Assembly: GCA_964617665.1 (NCBI GenBank)
Contig: CAZUAH010000056.1
Coordinates: 1 to 42,440 of the forward strand
DNA length: 42,440 nt
Direction of reading: 5' to 3'
Origin: JADHUC01 sp964617665
Lineage (GTDB): Bacteria > Planctomycetota > Planctomycetia > Pirellulales > Pirellulaceae
Shown: positions 17,601 to 25,671 of the stretch, in pieces
Position numbering within the stretch: the first letter of the stretch is position 1
Layout: each line of letters opens with the position of its first letter
Program-made: the position numbers and the translations under genes
Notes under the pieces: model-generated
Told to the model about the DNA's origin: nothing
The model's database searches: none
The model's input: only the letters and a program-made list of their open reading frames with translations

Positions 17601-20456
17601 TGTGGTGGCCCGTCTCGCCTCGGCGATCGTTCCTTGGGGTGGCGATCCCAATGGTCGCCCAACAACGTCGAAGTCCTTTGGAACCACCCAGGCGATCAAT
17701 TCGCCCACCGCACCCGTATGTGCCCGTGTCCACCAGTAGCCGTCGACGTTCGGGAAAACGAAGGGCGCGTCGGCGTAGGGCTGCACGTATTGCTGATTGG
17801 TTTCGATGTACAGCGCGATCTTGTACTGATTCAAGTCGACGTTAGCGACGCGGCCCGAAACGCGGGGCACACTGCCTACGGGACCCAGCGTGTAGAACTC
17901 GATCAACGGATCGCCGGTAGATTGAATGTCGATAGCGACACTTGCCCGATGCGCGCGGCCCAAGGCATCAACGGCCAGGCATGTTACGGTAGCGGGCCCG
18001 AGGTCAACGTTGCCGACGTAGAACTCCACCGTGTCGGAATCGCCCACGACTCGGCCGCGGCTACTCTCCCAGCGAAACACGACCGGCCCCGGTACGTTGG
18101 GATCCAGCGTGGCTCGCACAGTGGTCGAACCGCCGAGGGGCAGTGTTGTAGTGTCGGCGGCCAAGCCCGTCAGGATCTCGGCACCGGAGTAGAAGTCCAG
18201 CCGGAACGCGTCCTGGACCACCTGCTGCTGAAGCTTGTAGCGAAGTTCGTATCCGCCGCCGACTGCGGTGTCGAAGCGGCTGATACCGAACGACTCCTCG
18301 GCGTGGTTCTGTTGGTTGGGATCGCCCGCCTTCCACCACTCGTCGTTCCATTCGAAGAAGCCCAAACCGGCGATCTGGCCCGACAGCCGGGCTGCGAAAT
18401 ACAGGTCTGCCAGACCTTCGGCCACCTGTTGGTCGTTCAGTCCGCCTTTGCGATACTCCGAGTACCACGAGTGCAGACGATTCTGGATACCATCCGCCAC
18501 GGCGGCCGCGGCATCGGGAAGGCCGGATTCGGTGATCATCACGGGCTTGCCCGGAAACTCGCGCTGCGCCTGTTCGGCCAAAGCCGTCAGATAGCCTTCG
18601 TAAGACGTCCCGGTCACCGGGCCCGGCTGGTGATCGCGGATCCGCTCCGGATCGTACGGATAGGCGTTGATGCTGTAGTAGTCCATCTCGACGGAAACGC
18701 GGTTCCCGTCTGTTCTTAGAAGATCCTTGCCGGGGTAAGTCGCCCAAGTCACCCAATTGGATGCGCCGGCGAAAGCCGGTTCATCCAGCCGCTCTTTCAG
18801 GTAGTCGCGCACCGCTGCCAGATAATCCGATAGGGCGTTGTAGTCGTTCACGCCCAGAAACTCGTTGCCGATTTCCCAGGCAAAGATCCGATCCAGCCCC
18901 CCCGCGGATTGAACCTCATCCAGCACGGCATCCACGGCTTGGCGGGCGCGGTCCAGGGCGTCGGGGCTGCCAATGTCCTCGGGAACGAAGATGTCGCGGA
19001 TAATCCAGAAGCCCAATTGGCGCACGCCGTCGTAGAACTCTTGCGGCATTCGGATTGGGTCGTCGTTTGCGGGCTGTGCGTAGACTCGCAGTGCCACGGG
19101 GTCGCCGCCACCTTGATAGTCCTGCCAACGCCGCAGGTCGTCTTGAATACGTTCCAGCCGCAAGGCATCGCCGACATGTTGCGTTGGCTCCAACGGCTGG
19201 TAGCCGATGACGTTCAAGAATACTGGTTGCGAGCCGTACGAGAACTTGCCATCGGACATACTGAAAGGAAACGCGCCGGTAGTCGCCCGGACCTGGACGG
19301 TCTGCGAGGCGTCTACGGGCCACGCACCGAGGAAGTCGTCCATGCCCAGCCTCGCCTGGATGTTGTCGCCGTCGACCATATTTGTATCGGTGCGATCGTA
19401 GGCGACCGCCCACTTTAGATCATCCAATTGGTCAGTCCGCCCGGAGGCTCCCAGCACCTGCAGCCGCTGATTCATCGCGGGATCGTAGGCGTGGATCAAC
19501 CGTACGTCGGTAGCCGGCTGGTCGAGCATAACCAGATGCGTCTCGTCGTACCCCGGCACGGGCACGTGAGGGCAGTCCGCATCGTCGTGGGCGAGATCCA
19601 AGACCTGATCGCCGACCACGAGACGTTTCACATCGTGCGTGTAGACGGTGACCTGTTCATTGTCAGAGAAACCATCGTTCATGTACTCGGTGCCGTCATC
19701 AGTAATCCCTACATATGTGTGAGTCGGATCGAGCGAGTCGTACCACGATGGAAGGTCGGCCGAGAGGTTGTCCGCTACGTACATCGATGACAAACCGACA
19801 AGTTCCCATTGCTCGGCCAAATCGTTGTGGCCGGGCCAGGCCGGAACCACATCGCGGCCGCTGACGTTGGTTACTGTGATCGAGGCATCCGTGACGGTAT
19901 GGAATTGATCCGGCGGAAGGAGCGTCACGTCCGCGTGAATGTCAAACTGGTCGCCCACGCTGGAATCGTTGTCGTAGTCCAGGCTCAACCGAAGTTGGCC
20001 GCCGCCATCGACTCCCACGACTTCGAAATGGTTGGCGAGCGACTTGTCGCGGTGCTTTTCCGGATCGTTGTCGTCGCTACTGTAGTAGCTGAACAGCCGG
20101 CCCGAGGTGCCCCAGGCTCCTTCGTAGCTTGTTTGCCGCCAGAATCCGTCGGTGAGGAACACCCAGAACTGCGGCGTGTCGTTGGCATCGATGGCATGAT
20201 ACACCTCCAGTGCATTGCCCGTTTCCTGCACGCCGCCAGGCAATGTTACGATGACGGCGCTGGACCCGGGGCTGCCACCGTCAGTGATCTTCACGCCCCA
20301 CGAACCATCGGACCAATCGATGTCCGCCCCCCAGGCCGGAGCCGTTCCATTCAGAACGAGCCGCGGTTCCAGTTGCTCCATGGCCAGTTGACGTTGTAGT
20401 CGTCGGCCTGCGGGGATTCGTCTTGAGACTCGCCTTTTTGTGGCACGCCTGCGCAT
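14652..20456 (-). CDS. Giant secreted two-domain glycoside hydrolase with LEPR motif and dockerin
   Basis: This is a 1934-residue extracellular protein. GGGAGGG five bases before the ATG at 20456 supports this start over upstream ones. Approximate order: a basic N-terminus with MEQLEPRLVLN (LEPR, 29-32), typical of planctomycete giant surface proteins; a beta-rich region; a TIM-barrel-like hydrolase (about 422-762) with putative acid and nucleophile in EIGNEF (Glu532) and MITESG (Glu643); an Ig-like/PKD-like stretch; Asp-rich calcium-binding repeats (about 954-1107); a GH5 cellulase-like domain (about 1110-1462) with LMNEP (Glu1272) and IFIGEVG (Glu1388); a CBM-like beta-sandwich (about 1467-1632); an Ig-like domain resembling Big_12; and a type I dockerin pair, DVNNKDGVTTLDVL and DVNHDALVTTLDVL. 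A tail of about 120 residues follows. It probably degrades beta-glucan; the exact substrate is not readable. Confidence 0.9.
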   Translation of the reverse strand: MRRRATKRRVSRRIPAGRRLQRQLAMEQLEPRLVLNGTAPAWGADIDWSDGSWGVKITDGGSPGSSAVIVTLPGGVQETGNALEVYHAIDANDTPQFWVFLTDGFWRQTSYEGAWGTSGRLFSYYSSDDNDPEKHRDKSLANHFEVVGVDGGGQLRLSLDYDNDSSVGDQFDIHADVTLLPPDQFHTVTDASITVTNVSGRDVVPAWPGHNDLAEQWELVGLSSMYVADNLSADLPSWYDSLDPTHTYVGITDDGTEYMNDGFSDNEQVTVYTHDVKRLVVGDQVLDLAHDDADCPHVPVPGYDETHLVMLDQPATDVRLIHAYDPAMNQRLQVLGASGRTDQLDDLKWAVAYDRTDTNMVDGDNIQARLGMDDFLGAWPVDASQTVQVRATTGAFPFSMSDGKFSYGSQPVFLNVIGYQPLEPTQHVGDALRLERIQDDLRRWQDYQGGGDPVALRVYAQPANDDPIRMPQEFYDGVRQLGFWIIRDIFVPEDIGSPDALDRARQAVDAVLDEVQSAGGLDRIFAWEIGNEFLGVNDYNALSDYLAAVRDYLKERLDEPAFAGASNWVTWATYPGKDLLRTDGNRVSVEMDYYSINAYPYDPERIRDHQPGPVTGTSYEGYLTALAEQAQREFPGKPVMITESGLPDAAAAVADGIQNRLHSWYSEYRKGGLNDQQVAEGLADLYFAARLSGQIAGLGFFEWNDEWWKAGDPNQQNHAEESFGISRFDTAVGGGYELRYKLQQQVVQDAFRLDFYSGAEILTGLAADTTTLPLGGSTTVRATLDPNVPGPVVFRWESSRGRVVGDSDTVEFYVGNVDLGPATVTCLAVDALGRAHRASVAIDIQSTGDPLIEFYTLGPVGSVPRVSGRVANVDLNQYKIALYIETNQQYVQPYADAPFVFPNVDGYWWTRAHTGAVGELIAWVVPKDFDVVGRPLGSPPQGTIAEARRATTAVNDNDNDLIDDGWETGKLGTLSQDRYDDLDGDLAYNLEEYLAGQAAQFVGGGNPTVMDNDIDIDDLPDNWEYRLLRTLQFGAGSDPDGDSLTTAVELSLGIHPGRTAPDRDQDKLPDRWEQRNFASLSAQPQDDPNNDGLTNLDAYELAYPPHSHFHAEGCDIVRDSSGEKTVFRGVNVTGLEYGSFFAYPYTGVLGTDYFQPREADFVELQNHGFNVVRVPFEWARLVPGWNPGDPLPVGLQAGYLGVLDEVVEMAGEHGLYVILDMHDFLKYWSGESEEEDVDGSPAHQYLLDYTWRLLAAHFAGNPTVLGYDLMNEPIHESVASDWHVISQRLVETIRQEDPYHLVFVEGPNYSLASNWPVENDAPWITDTVDPSRVVYSPHVYFDYANDSQYASPGEDVGPADHWEYYVRDRLLPAIDWSMEYDVPIFIGEVGVPSTSAWVELVDHTYRNFFDPLHLSVAAWHYIDPARNSADPLNLARLAGAVLLDKLAEFPGGTYSTPALLDPVPHDSLIYDDQRVNPWHKTGQNVGWWGDTIVDPSTATPKVVGEHSMMVEFKEQWDGLKFVHDFGLDSSRFETLQFCVHPTSVDLDFTIFTTGPKPESTEYPASVAARHRLAEYLQGNTCDVAGDWQLVAIPLVDIVDPNEPVITGIAFQEDGFPADPVFYLDQVALVPALTVTINQDAAQSDPTSASPIRFDVVFSQPVADFTADDVTVGSTASGDLAVAVAPVGADGTMYDVTVRGMTGSGTVVASIAAGTTHDAAGNPIGASTSTDNEVSFASWHNLALPCDVNNKDGVTTLDVLAIIVYINAHPGDTSLPAPPEVPPNYYDVNHDALVTTLDVLRAIDWINRYGAGSSEGEASEASMIGLAFSPTLAFGHSSPASHDATDRPFAESSSTPSDWKPTRYGHVPLVLLDERQTRRGVFGLLAGQSDSSVRRFVNEFDWEELGGESTELDAVLPEIAPDVARSSWQIGQRSE

Positions 20457-20697
20457 CGCGACCCTCCCAGTCAAAGGTGAAGGACCATACACGCCCCAGC
20501 TATCGAGTCGGTCCGTAGGCATGGGGGCCTCTATCGACACCGATCATCTGTCGGGCTATTCGGAGTCGGCATTGCCACCTATCGTAATCTCCGCAGCCCC
20601 ACACGTGAAGACTGTGGGCGAAACCCGAGAAACGGGAGTCATGCGACCCAGGGCGACCTGCAGCCCGCCCGAAATCGAACGATCACGCCTGCCCGAG

Positions 20698-21945
20698 TCA
20701 CCCGGTGATGATGTGAGCACCCTGCGCCGGCCGTGTTGTGAAGATCGAGGGCTCGATGCCCGTACGCTGTTTGTACTCGGCGCGAATCGACTTGGCGACG
20801 GATTCGACTTCCGTGCTTCGTACTAGGCTGACCGTACAACCCCCAAAACCGCCGCCCGTCATCCTTGAACCGATGACCGCTCCCGATTTGCCTTGCTTCT
20901 TTGCCAGTTCGACGAGCAAATCCAACTCGTCGCAGCTGACTTCATAGTCATCTCGTAGTGAGTCGTGGCTGGCGTACATCAATTGGCCGACGCGCGTCCA
21001 ATCTCCGGCTTCGATGCACGCCGCCGCCTCGGCGGTGCGCTCGATCTCACCGATCACGTGCCGGGCTCGGCGCTGAAAGACGGGCTCCAAGGCTTCGTTG
21101 CTTTGGCCCAATAGATCGAACGATGCGTCGCGCAGCGATGCGACGCCCATCTTCTCTGCCGCCACCTCGCACTGACTGCGACGTTCGGCATACTCGCCGC
21201 CGGTCAGCTCGTGTTTGACGTTCGTGTTGATGATCAGGACCGTGATGTCCTCGTTGACCATCGGGACCAACTTGACCTCGCGGGAACGGCAGTCAAGTAG
21301 CATCAAGTGGTTGCGACGCCCCATCACGGACATGAATTGATCCATGATGCCGCAGGGCATACCCGCATACTCGTGCTCGGCCTTCTGGCACAGCAGCGCC
21401 TTATCCACGGCGTCCATCGTCTGGCCAGCGGCGGCTTCCAACAACGTTGCAGTGGCCACCTCCAGCGCGGCACTGCTAGACAAACCGCCACCCAGCGGGA
21501 CGGTTGATTCGATGACGATATCCAGAGGACCTCCGTCCATACCGCGGTCACTGCACCCCACCATCACGCCAAGCACGTACCTGGCCCACGGAGCCACCTC
21601 GGCAGGATCCTTGATATCGGGCGACAGGCGCTCGGTTTGTTCACCCTCGGCAGTGAATACGCGAATGGGACGCGCCGGATCGCTTTCAGCCGATGAGGCA
21701 GCGGCCATGACGACGTAGCGATCAATGGCCATGGGCAACACAAAGCCATCGTTGTAGTCCGTGTGCTCGCCGATCAGGTTCACGCGGCCGGGTGCTGCCG
21801 AAATCCACGTTGGGGGCCTCCCGAATTGCTGTTCGAATTGCTCTTCGGTCCGAGCGACCAACTCGTCCAGCGAAAACCCATCGTCAATCGCCGAATCGTC
21901 GCTCGGGGGATTATCTACTGGATTTGTGGTTTCTTTGTCATTCAT
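20698..21945 (-). CDS. galK: Galactokinase
   Basis: This GHMP kinase phosphorylates galactose to galactose-1-phosphate in the Leloir pathway. At 415 residues it is near the family length, with about 30 extra hydrophilic residues at the N-terminus. The galactokinase signature GRVNLIGEHTDYNDGFVLP is present. So are the ATP loop PLGGGLSSSAALEVA, the catalytic-base region MPCGIMDQFMSVMG, and the C-terminal MTGGGFGGCTVSLV. The ATG at 21945 is chosen because upstream residues in the longer frame overlap the divergent promoter region. No galT or galE lies next to it. galU in this window could serve the same sugar pool. Two palindromes in the upstream spacer may be operators. Confidence 0.94.
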   Translation of the reverse strand: MNDKETTNPVDNPPSDDSAIDDGFSLDELVARTEEQFEQQFGRPPTWISAAPGRVNLIGEHTDYNDGFVLPMAIDRYVVMAAASSAESDPARPIRVFTAEGEQTERLSPDIKDPAEVAPWARYVLGVMVGCSDRGMDGGPLDIVIESTVPLGGGLSSSAALEVATATLLEAAAGQTMDAVDKALLCQKAEHEYAGMPCGIMDQFMSVMGRRNHLMLLDCRSREVKLVPMVNEDITVLIINTNVKHELTGGEYAERRSQCEVAAEKMGVASLRDASFDLLGQSNEALEPVFQRRARHVIGEIERTAEAAACIEAGDWTRVGQLMYASHDSLRDDYEVSCDELDLLVELAKKQGKSGAVIGSRMTGGGFGGCTVSLVRSTEVESVAKSIRAEYKQRTGIEPSIFTTRPAQGAHIITG

Positions 21946-22002
21946 GGGATAGAATGGCTCCCTATTCGCCTCCCTGGATCGTTCCAGCAAGGGAGACGAG
22001 TA

Positions 22003-22026
22003 CGTGTACACGGCGGGTGTTAACAC
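22003..22026. promoter_or_regulatory. Paired operator-like palindromes between galK and a membrane protein gene
   Basis: There are two perfect 10-base palindromes, CGTGTACACG (22003-22012) and GTGTTAACAC (22017-22026), four bases apart. They lie in the 138-base spacer between the divergent starts at 21945 and 22084. They could be binding sites for a dimeric regulator. No regulator gene is adjacent. Confidence 0.4.
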
Positions 22027-22083
22027 TTCAGCTTTGCAGTCGTGTAGGTTATTTTTTTTGTGGTGTTTCATCAAGGTGGAGCA

Positions 22084-22395
22084 ATGAGCGGTACTGAGGA
22101 AGACAGACAGGCTGAGGATCAGCCGACGGACGGGATAACGGGTCGGCAGACATATAACGTTGTCAGCGACACGGTCACCGGTGCGAATGTCCGCCTTAAA
22201 GACAATGTCATCCAAGGAATTGTGATCCTAATCTGCGTGATCCTTGGGGCGGTGGTCGGTGCTCTTGTCGTTTCGGAACGAATCCCAGGAGCCCTGGTGG
22301 GCGGTTTTGCCGGCCTTCTGGTAGGCCTGTTTGGCAGCGGCCTTTTCCTGATGGTCTTCCGAGCCATCATGCACGTGCGCGGTCGCCACGATTAG
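22084..22395 (+). CDS. Small two-helix membrane protein, function unknown
   Basis: This is a 103-residue protein. A hydrophilic N-terminal half (residues 1-45, acidic then NVVSDTVTGANVRLKDN) precedes two hydrophobic segments (about 46-62 and 69-92), the second Gly-rich, and a short basic tail VRGRHD. The start at 22084 follows GGTGGAG closely. It is divergent from galK and upstream of the isocitrate dehydrogenase gene on the same strand. I do not recognise the family. The topology suggests an inner-membrane hairpin with both ends in the cytoplasm. Confidence 0.7.
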   Translation: MSGTEEDRQAEDQPTDGITGRQTYNVVSDTVTGANVRLKDNVIQGIVILICVILGAVVGALVVSERIPGALVGGFAGLLVGLFGSGLFLMVFRAIMHVRGRHD

Positions 22396-22554
22396 CGTGG
22401 GTTCTGCACGGACGCAGGATGCTCCGCCAAGGCAAAGCTGTGCAGGCAGCCACCTTGATAGGCGTGCGTGTCTGTAGATAATACCGCTACCCGTTTGGAC
22501 ATTCACAACCGCAACGCGTGGAGCGACACGCAACAACTTGGGAGTCCTGCCCAC

Positions 22555-23649
22555 ATGGCGTACGAAGTAACACTGATCACAGGCGATGGTGTCGGTCCGG
22601 AATTGGCTGAAGCCGCAAAGAAGTGCATCGACGCAACTGGCGTCGAGATCAATTGGGACGTACAGGAAGCCGGAATTGACGTGATGGAACGCACCGGCAC
22701 GCCGATACCGGGCAGTGTCATGGAGAGCATTCGACGGACTAAATGTGCGTTGAAGGCTCCCATCACCACCCCCGTCGGCAAGGGGTTTCGCAGCATCAAT
22801 GTCTACTTGAGACAGGAGCTAGGCCTATTCGCCTGCATCCGTCCCTGCAAACACTACAAGGGGGTACGTAGCTTCTTTAGCGAGTTGGGCGTGGACATCG
22901 TGATTGTCCGTGAAAACACCGAGGATCTCTACGCGGGAGTCGAATTCGAGGCTGGCAACGAGGAAACCGACAAGCTCATCGATTTCATCAACGGCTTGCC
23001 GTCGGACCGAAAGATCAAGACGGTCGGCGCCGAAACCGGCGTTTCGATCAAACCGATCAGCGTTTCCGGTACCGAGCGGATTGTGAAGTGTGCTCTTGAC
23101 TACGCACGCGACAACAACCGCAAGAAGGTTACCGCCGTCCACAAAGCCAACATCATGAAGTATTCCGACGGCTTGTTCTTGGCCACGGCAAGAAAGGTCG
23201 CCGAGGACTATCCGGATATCGAATTCGAAGACCGCATCGTCGACAACATGTGCATGCAGCTCACGCAGAAGCCCGAACTGTATGACGTGCTGGTCTTGCC
23301 CAATCTGTACGGCGATATTGTCAGCGACTTGGGGGCCGGTTTGGTCGGCGGCTTGGGCGTGGCGCCCGGGATGAATGTCGGGCCGGAAGGGGCGGTGTTC
23401 GAAGCGACTCACGGAAGCGCCCCGAAGTACAAGGGCATGAACAAAGTGAATCCAACGGCCGTGATTCTGTCCGGCATGTTGATGCTTCGCCATTTGGGCG
23501 AACGAGAGGCTGGCGACCGATTGGAAAACGCCGTGGCAGCGGTGATCGAAGAAGGCAAGGACGTAACGTACGACCTGAAGCCGAATCGAGACGACCCAAC
23601 GGCTGTCGGTACCCAGGAGATGGCCGAGGCGATTTGCGCAAGAATGTGA
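22555..23649 (+). CDS. NAD-type isocitrate dehydrogenase (IDH/IPMDH family)
   Basis: This is a 364-residue beta-decarboxylating dehydrogenase, most like the mitochondrial NAD-dependent isocitrate dehydrogenase branch. It would oxidise isocitrate to 2-oxoglutarate in the TCA cycle. Supporting blocks are ITGDGVGPELAEA at the N-terminus, FRSINVYLRQELGLFACIRP (substrate Ser and Arg residues), VRENTEDLYAGVEFE, VHKANIMKYSDGLFL, LYGDIVSDLGAGLVGGLGVA and EATHGSAPKYKG. The VHKANIM form argues for isocitrate over isopropylmalate. The ATG at 22555 has GGGAG ten bases upstream; a longer frame to 22468 looks non-coding. lpxK follows with a 10-base gap. Confidence 0.88.
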   Translation: MAYEVTLITGDGVGPELAEAAKKCIDATGVEINWDVQEAGIDVMERTGTPIPGSVMESIRRTKCALKAPITTPVGKGFRSINVYLRQELGLFACIRPCKHYKGVRSFFSELGVDIVIVRENTEDLYAGVEFEAGNEETDKLIDFINGLPSDRKIKTVGAETGVSIKPISVSGTERIVKCALDYARDNNRKKVTAVHKANIMKYSDGLFLATARKVAEDYPDIEFEDRIVDNMCMQLTQKPELYDVLVLPNLYGDIVSDLGAGLVGGLGVAPGMNVGPEGAVFEATHGSAPKYKGMNKVNPTAVILSGMLMLRHLGEREAGDRLENAVAAVIEEGKDVTYDLKPNRDDPTAVGTQEMAEAICARM

Positions 23650-23659
23650 GGCGACTGGA

Positions 23660-24724
23660 TTGCTCAGTCCTTCCAGCTTTCGCGATCTTGTCAGCGGACG
23701 GCGCCGCGGCCTATTGGCGGCGCTGACGCGAGGAATGCTCGCCGTTTGCGAAGTCCCCTACTCGCTTGTTGTCCGCGCAAGGAACGCATCCTACAATCTG
23801 CGCATTTCAAAGACGCACCGCGTTAGCGTGCCCGTGGTCAGCGTTGGCAATCTGACGATGGGCGGCACAGGCAAGACGCCCATGGTCGCGTGGCTGGCCC
23901 GTTGGTTCGGCGAACACGGCGTTAAGGTCGCAATCATCAGTCGCGGCTATGGGGCAAAGCCAGGATCGCAGAATGACGAGGCGCTTGAACTCGCCCAGCA
24001 ATTGCCCGAGGTGCCGCACCTTCAGAACCCCTATCGGGTTACAGCGGCCCAACAAGCGATTGACGAACATGATTGCGGGCTCGTGTTACTAGACGATGCC
24101 TTTCAGCATCGTCGAATACACCGTGACTTGGATATCGTGCTAATCGACGCGCTCGAGCCGTTTGGCTTCGGACACGTGTTTCCGCGAGGCACTCTCCGGG
24201 AGCCGATGTCCGCTCTGTCGCGAGCCGACATCGTGGCGCTTTCTCGGGCCGATGCGATTTCTCCAGATCAGCGCCAGGCAATTCGCACACGTCTCCAGCA
24301 ACTCGCACCTCGCGCAGCCTGGCTGGAGCTAGTGCACCGTCCAACCGCTCTATTATCGGCGACCGAAGAGTCATCCGCGATCGAAACACTGTCCGGCGCG
24401 CGCGTGGCAGCCTTTTGTGCGATCGGGAATCCCGCCGGTTTTCGACATACGATTGAAGAGTGCGGATGCGATATCGTGGACTTCCGCGAGTTCCCCGACC
24501 ATCATCCGTTTGCCGAAGACGATGTTGCCGGTTTGGTCGACTGGGCCAGCGGACTGGACAACGTGACGGCAGTCCTCTGCACGCACAAGGATTTGGTGAA
24601 GATCAACCGATCGAAGCTTGATTCGTATCCACTTTGCGCATTGACAATTTCGTTGGATGTGCGAGTAGGTGAGGATGTGCTCTTGTCCAGACTGCGGCAC
24701 CTGGCTCCCGATAGGGATCGCTAG
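23660..24724 (+). CDS. lpxK: Tetraacyldisaccharide 4'-kinase
   Basis: This inner-membrane kinase phosphorylates the lipid A disaccharide precursor at the 4' position. The 354-residue length fits LpxK. The P-loop block is VPVVSVGNLTMGGTGKTPMV, followed by VAIISRGYGA, the metal-site region LVLLDDAFQHRRIHRDLDIV, FPRGTLREPMSAL and the C-terminal FPDHHPFAEDD. The start is a TTG at 23660, 10 bases after the isocitrate dehydrogenase stop, with GAGG just upstream; no ATG fits the full N-terminus. Its presence indicates that this organism makes a lipid A-like molecule. Confidence 0.94.
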   Translation: MLSPSSFRDLVSGRRRGLLAALTRGMLAVCEVPYSLVVRARNASYNLRISKTHRVSVPVVSVGNLTMGGTGKTPMVAWLARWFGEHGVKVAIISRGYGAKPGSQNDEALELAQQLPEVPHLQNPYRVTAAQQAIDEHDCGLVLLDDAFQHRRIHRDLDIVLIDALEPFGFGHVFPRGTLREPMSALSRADIVALSRADAISPDQRQAIRTRLQQLAPRAAWLELVHRPTALLSATEESSAIETLSGARVAAFCAIGNPAGFRHTIEECGCDIVDFREFPDHHPFAEDDVAGLVDWASGLDNVTAVLCTHKDLVKINRSKLDSYPLCALTISLDVRVGEDVLLSRLRHLAPDRDR

Positions 24725-24743
24725 CGGAGATTGGATTGAAGAA

Positions 24744-24781
24744 GAAAAAAGAACCCCGGCTTTCTGCAGGGCCGGGGTTCT
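24744..24781 (-). terminator. Rho-independent terminator of the BON-domain gene
   Basis: The 11-base arms AGAACCCCGGC (24750-24760) and GCCGGGGTTCT (24771-24781) form a strong stem with a ten-base loop. Read on the minus strand, the stem is followed by a T-run (24744-24749 and beyond). It lies about 34 bases after the BON gene stop. It may also slow lpxK transcripts arriving from the other side. Confidence 0.9.
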
Positions 24782-24814
24782 GGAAAGATCAACGAGTGAG
24801 TTGATTGTAGCCGA

Positions 24815-25036
24815 TCACACGACCTCCACCGAGTTCACCAATCGAAATCCGTTAGCAACGTGCCGAACCGCCTCTTGGGCAAGTTGCTTATGATAAAACG
24901 TCCTTACTCGGCCCGATATGAGCAATTGTCCATCGGACTGTACTACATGCAGTCCCCGTAGCGCAAATACCGGGCTTTTGGTAAGCGCAGACTCGGCCTG
25001 CGTTACCGTCTCCTTAAGTGACAAATCCGTCATCAT
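24815..25036 (-). CDS. BON-domain-like small protein
   Basis: This is a 73-residue protein made almost entirely of one BON-like fold: an N-terminal helix (SLKETVTQAESALTKSP), then LRGLHVVQSDGQLLISGRV with the central Gly-rich turn, then FYHKQLAQEAVRHVANGFRL and VNSVEVV. BON domains often bind membranes or phospholipids. No signal peptide is seen with this start, chosen because TAGGATG lies just upstream; a longer frame to 25102 is possible. It is monocistronic, with its own terminator downstream. Confidence 0.7.
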   Translation of the reverse strand: MMTDLSLKETVTQAESALTKSPVFALRGLHVVQSDGQLLISGRVRTFYHKQLAQEAVRHVANGFRLVNSVEVV

Positions 25037-25102
25037 TACACATCCTATCGGAATCCCGCCCAGAACTGCCCTTAGCAGGCCGATAGAGGCTGCGTTTTCC
25101 AT

Positions 25103-25574
25103 CCATCGTGGAACTTACGTTCGCGTTCTCGGCTGCTCGTCCAGTCCATAGCCAGCCGCCAACTTCTCCCGTCCGTTCCATGTTGGAGGACCACGCGTGA
25201 CGATCGACAACAACAATCGCCGCTTTTCGCCACATCGGCCCGCCCGAGAGTATCCATGAACAGTGAACTCTCCGTAATTCACCAAGCCCCGAGGTTGCCG
25301 GTCAAAGACGAACTCAAGGAGAATAACGCAGGTTCAATGAGTCCCAATTTAACGCAACGTTGTTAAGCGAGTGAGAAGACAACTCAGAAATCGGCTATTA
25401 ATCCTAATCATAAGTGTACCAACATCTTCTCGCTATGCAACCCTGCTAGCATTCCTAGACTACCCCTTTCTGGTCGTGAATGCGAAAAAATCGCAGGTGG
25501 CACGTCTATGGAAGGAGGGCGAGAAGTTGGATGATTCGGACGAAAGAGTGACCTGATTACCAAGAGAAGAAAAG
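25103..25574. other. Gene-free spacer
   Basis: This stretch of about 470 bases holds only short frames in all six readings, none with a good ribosome site and recognisable product. A 61-codon GTG-started frame at 25371-25556 has no support. Promoters for the BON gene probably lie at its left edge. The stretch just downstream of the tRNA on its strand is pyrimidine-rich (TTTTCTTCTC on the minus strand) and might end its transcript. Confidence 0.5.
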
Positions 25575-25671
25575 CGGAAGTGCATGGGAATCGAACCCAC
25601 CAACCGCAGGCTTAACCTACGGCTCAACGATTTTGAAGACCGCGGGGGGCACCAGCCCGCCAAGCACTTCC
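25575..25671 (-). tRNA. selC: Selenocysteine tRNA (anticodon UCA)
   Basis: This is a 97-base tRNA with the bacterial tRNA-Sec fold. The acceptor stem has 8 base pairs (GGAAGTGC with GCACTTCC) and the T stem 5 (GTGGG with CCCAT), enclosing TTCGATT. The D stem is long (six or seven pairs, one C-C mismatch) around the four-base loop TGGT. The anticodon stem GCGGT/ATCGT holds the loop CTTCAAA with anticodon TCA at 25634-25636. The extra arm is long, with CCGTAGG pairing to CCTGCGG. The discriminator is G and CCA is not encoded. The 8+5 arrangement and UCA anticodon distinguish it from tRNA-Ser and tRNA-Leu. It implies UGA decoding as selenocysteine in this genome; selA, selB and selD are not in this window. 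Confidence 0.93.

Noticed and set aside
17634..18719. Plus-strand open frame of 361 codons within the giant hydrolase
   Set aside because: It is antisense, without signature motifs, a shadow of the codon usage on the other strand.
25371..25556. 61-codon GTG-started frame in the spacer before tRNA-Sec
   Set aside because: It has no ribosome site, domain or conserved feature; it probably opens by chance in an AT-richer stretch.
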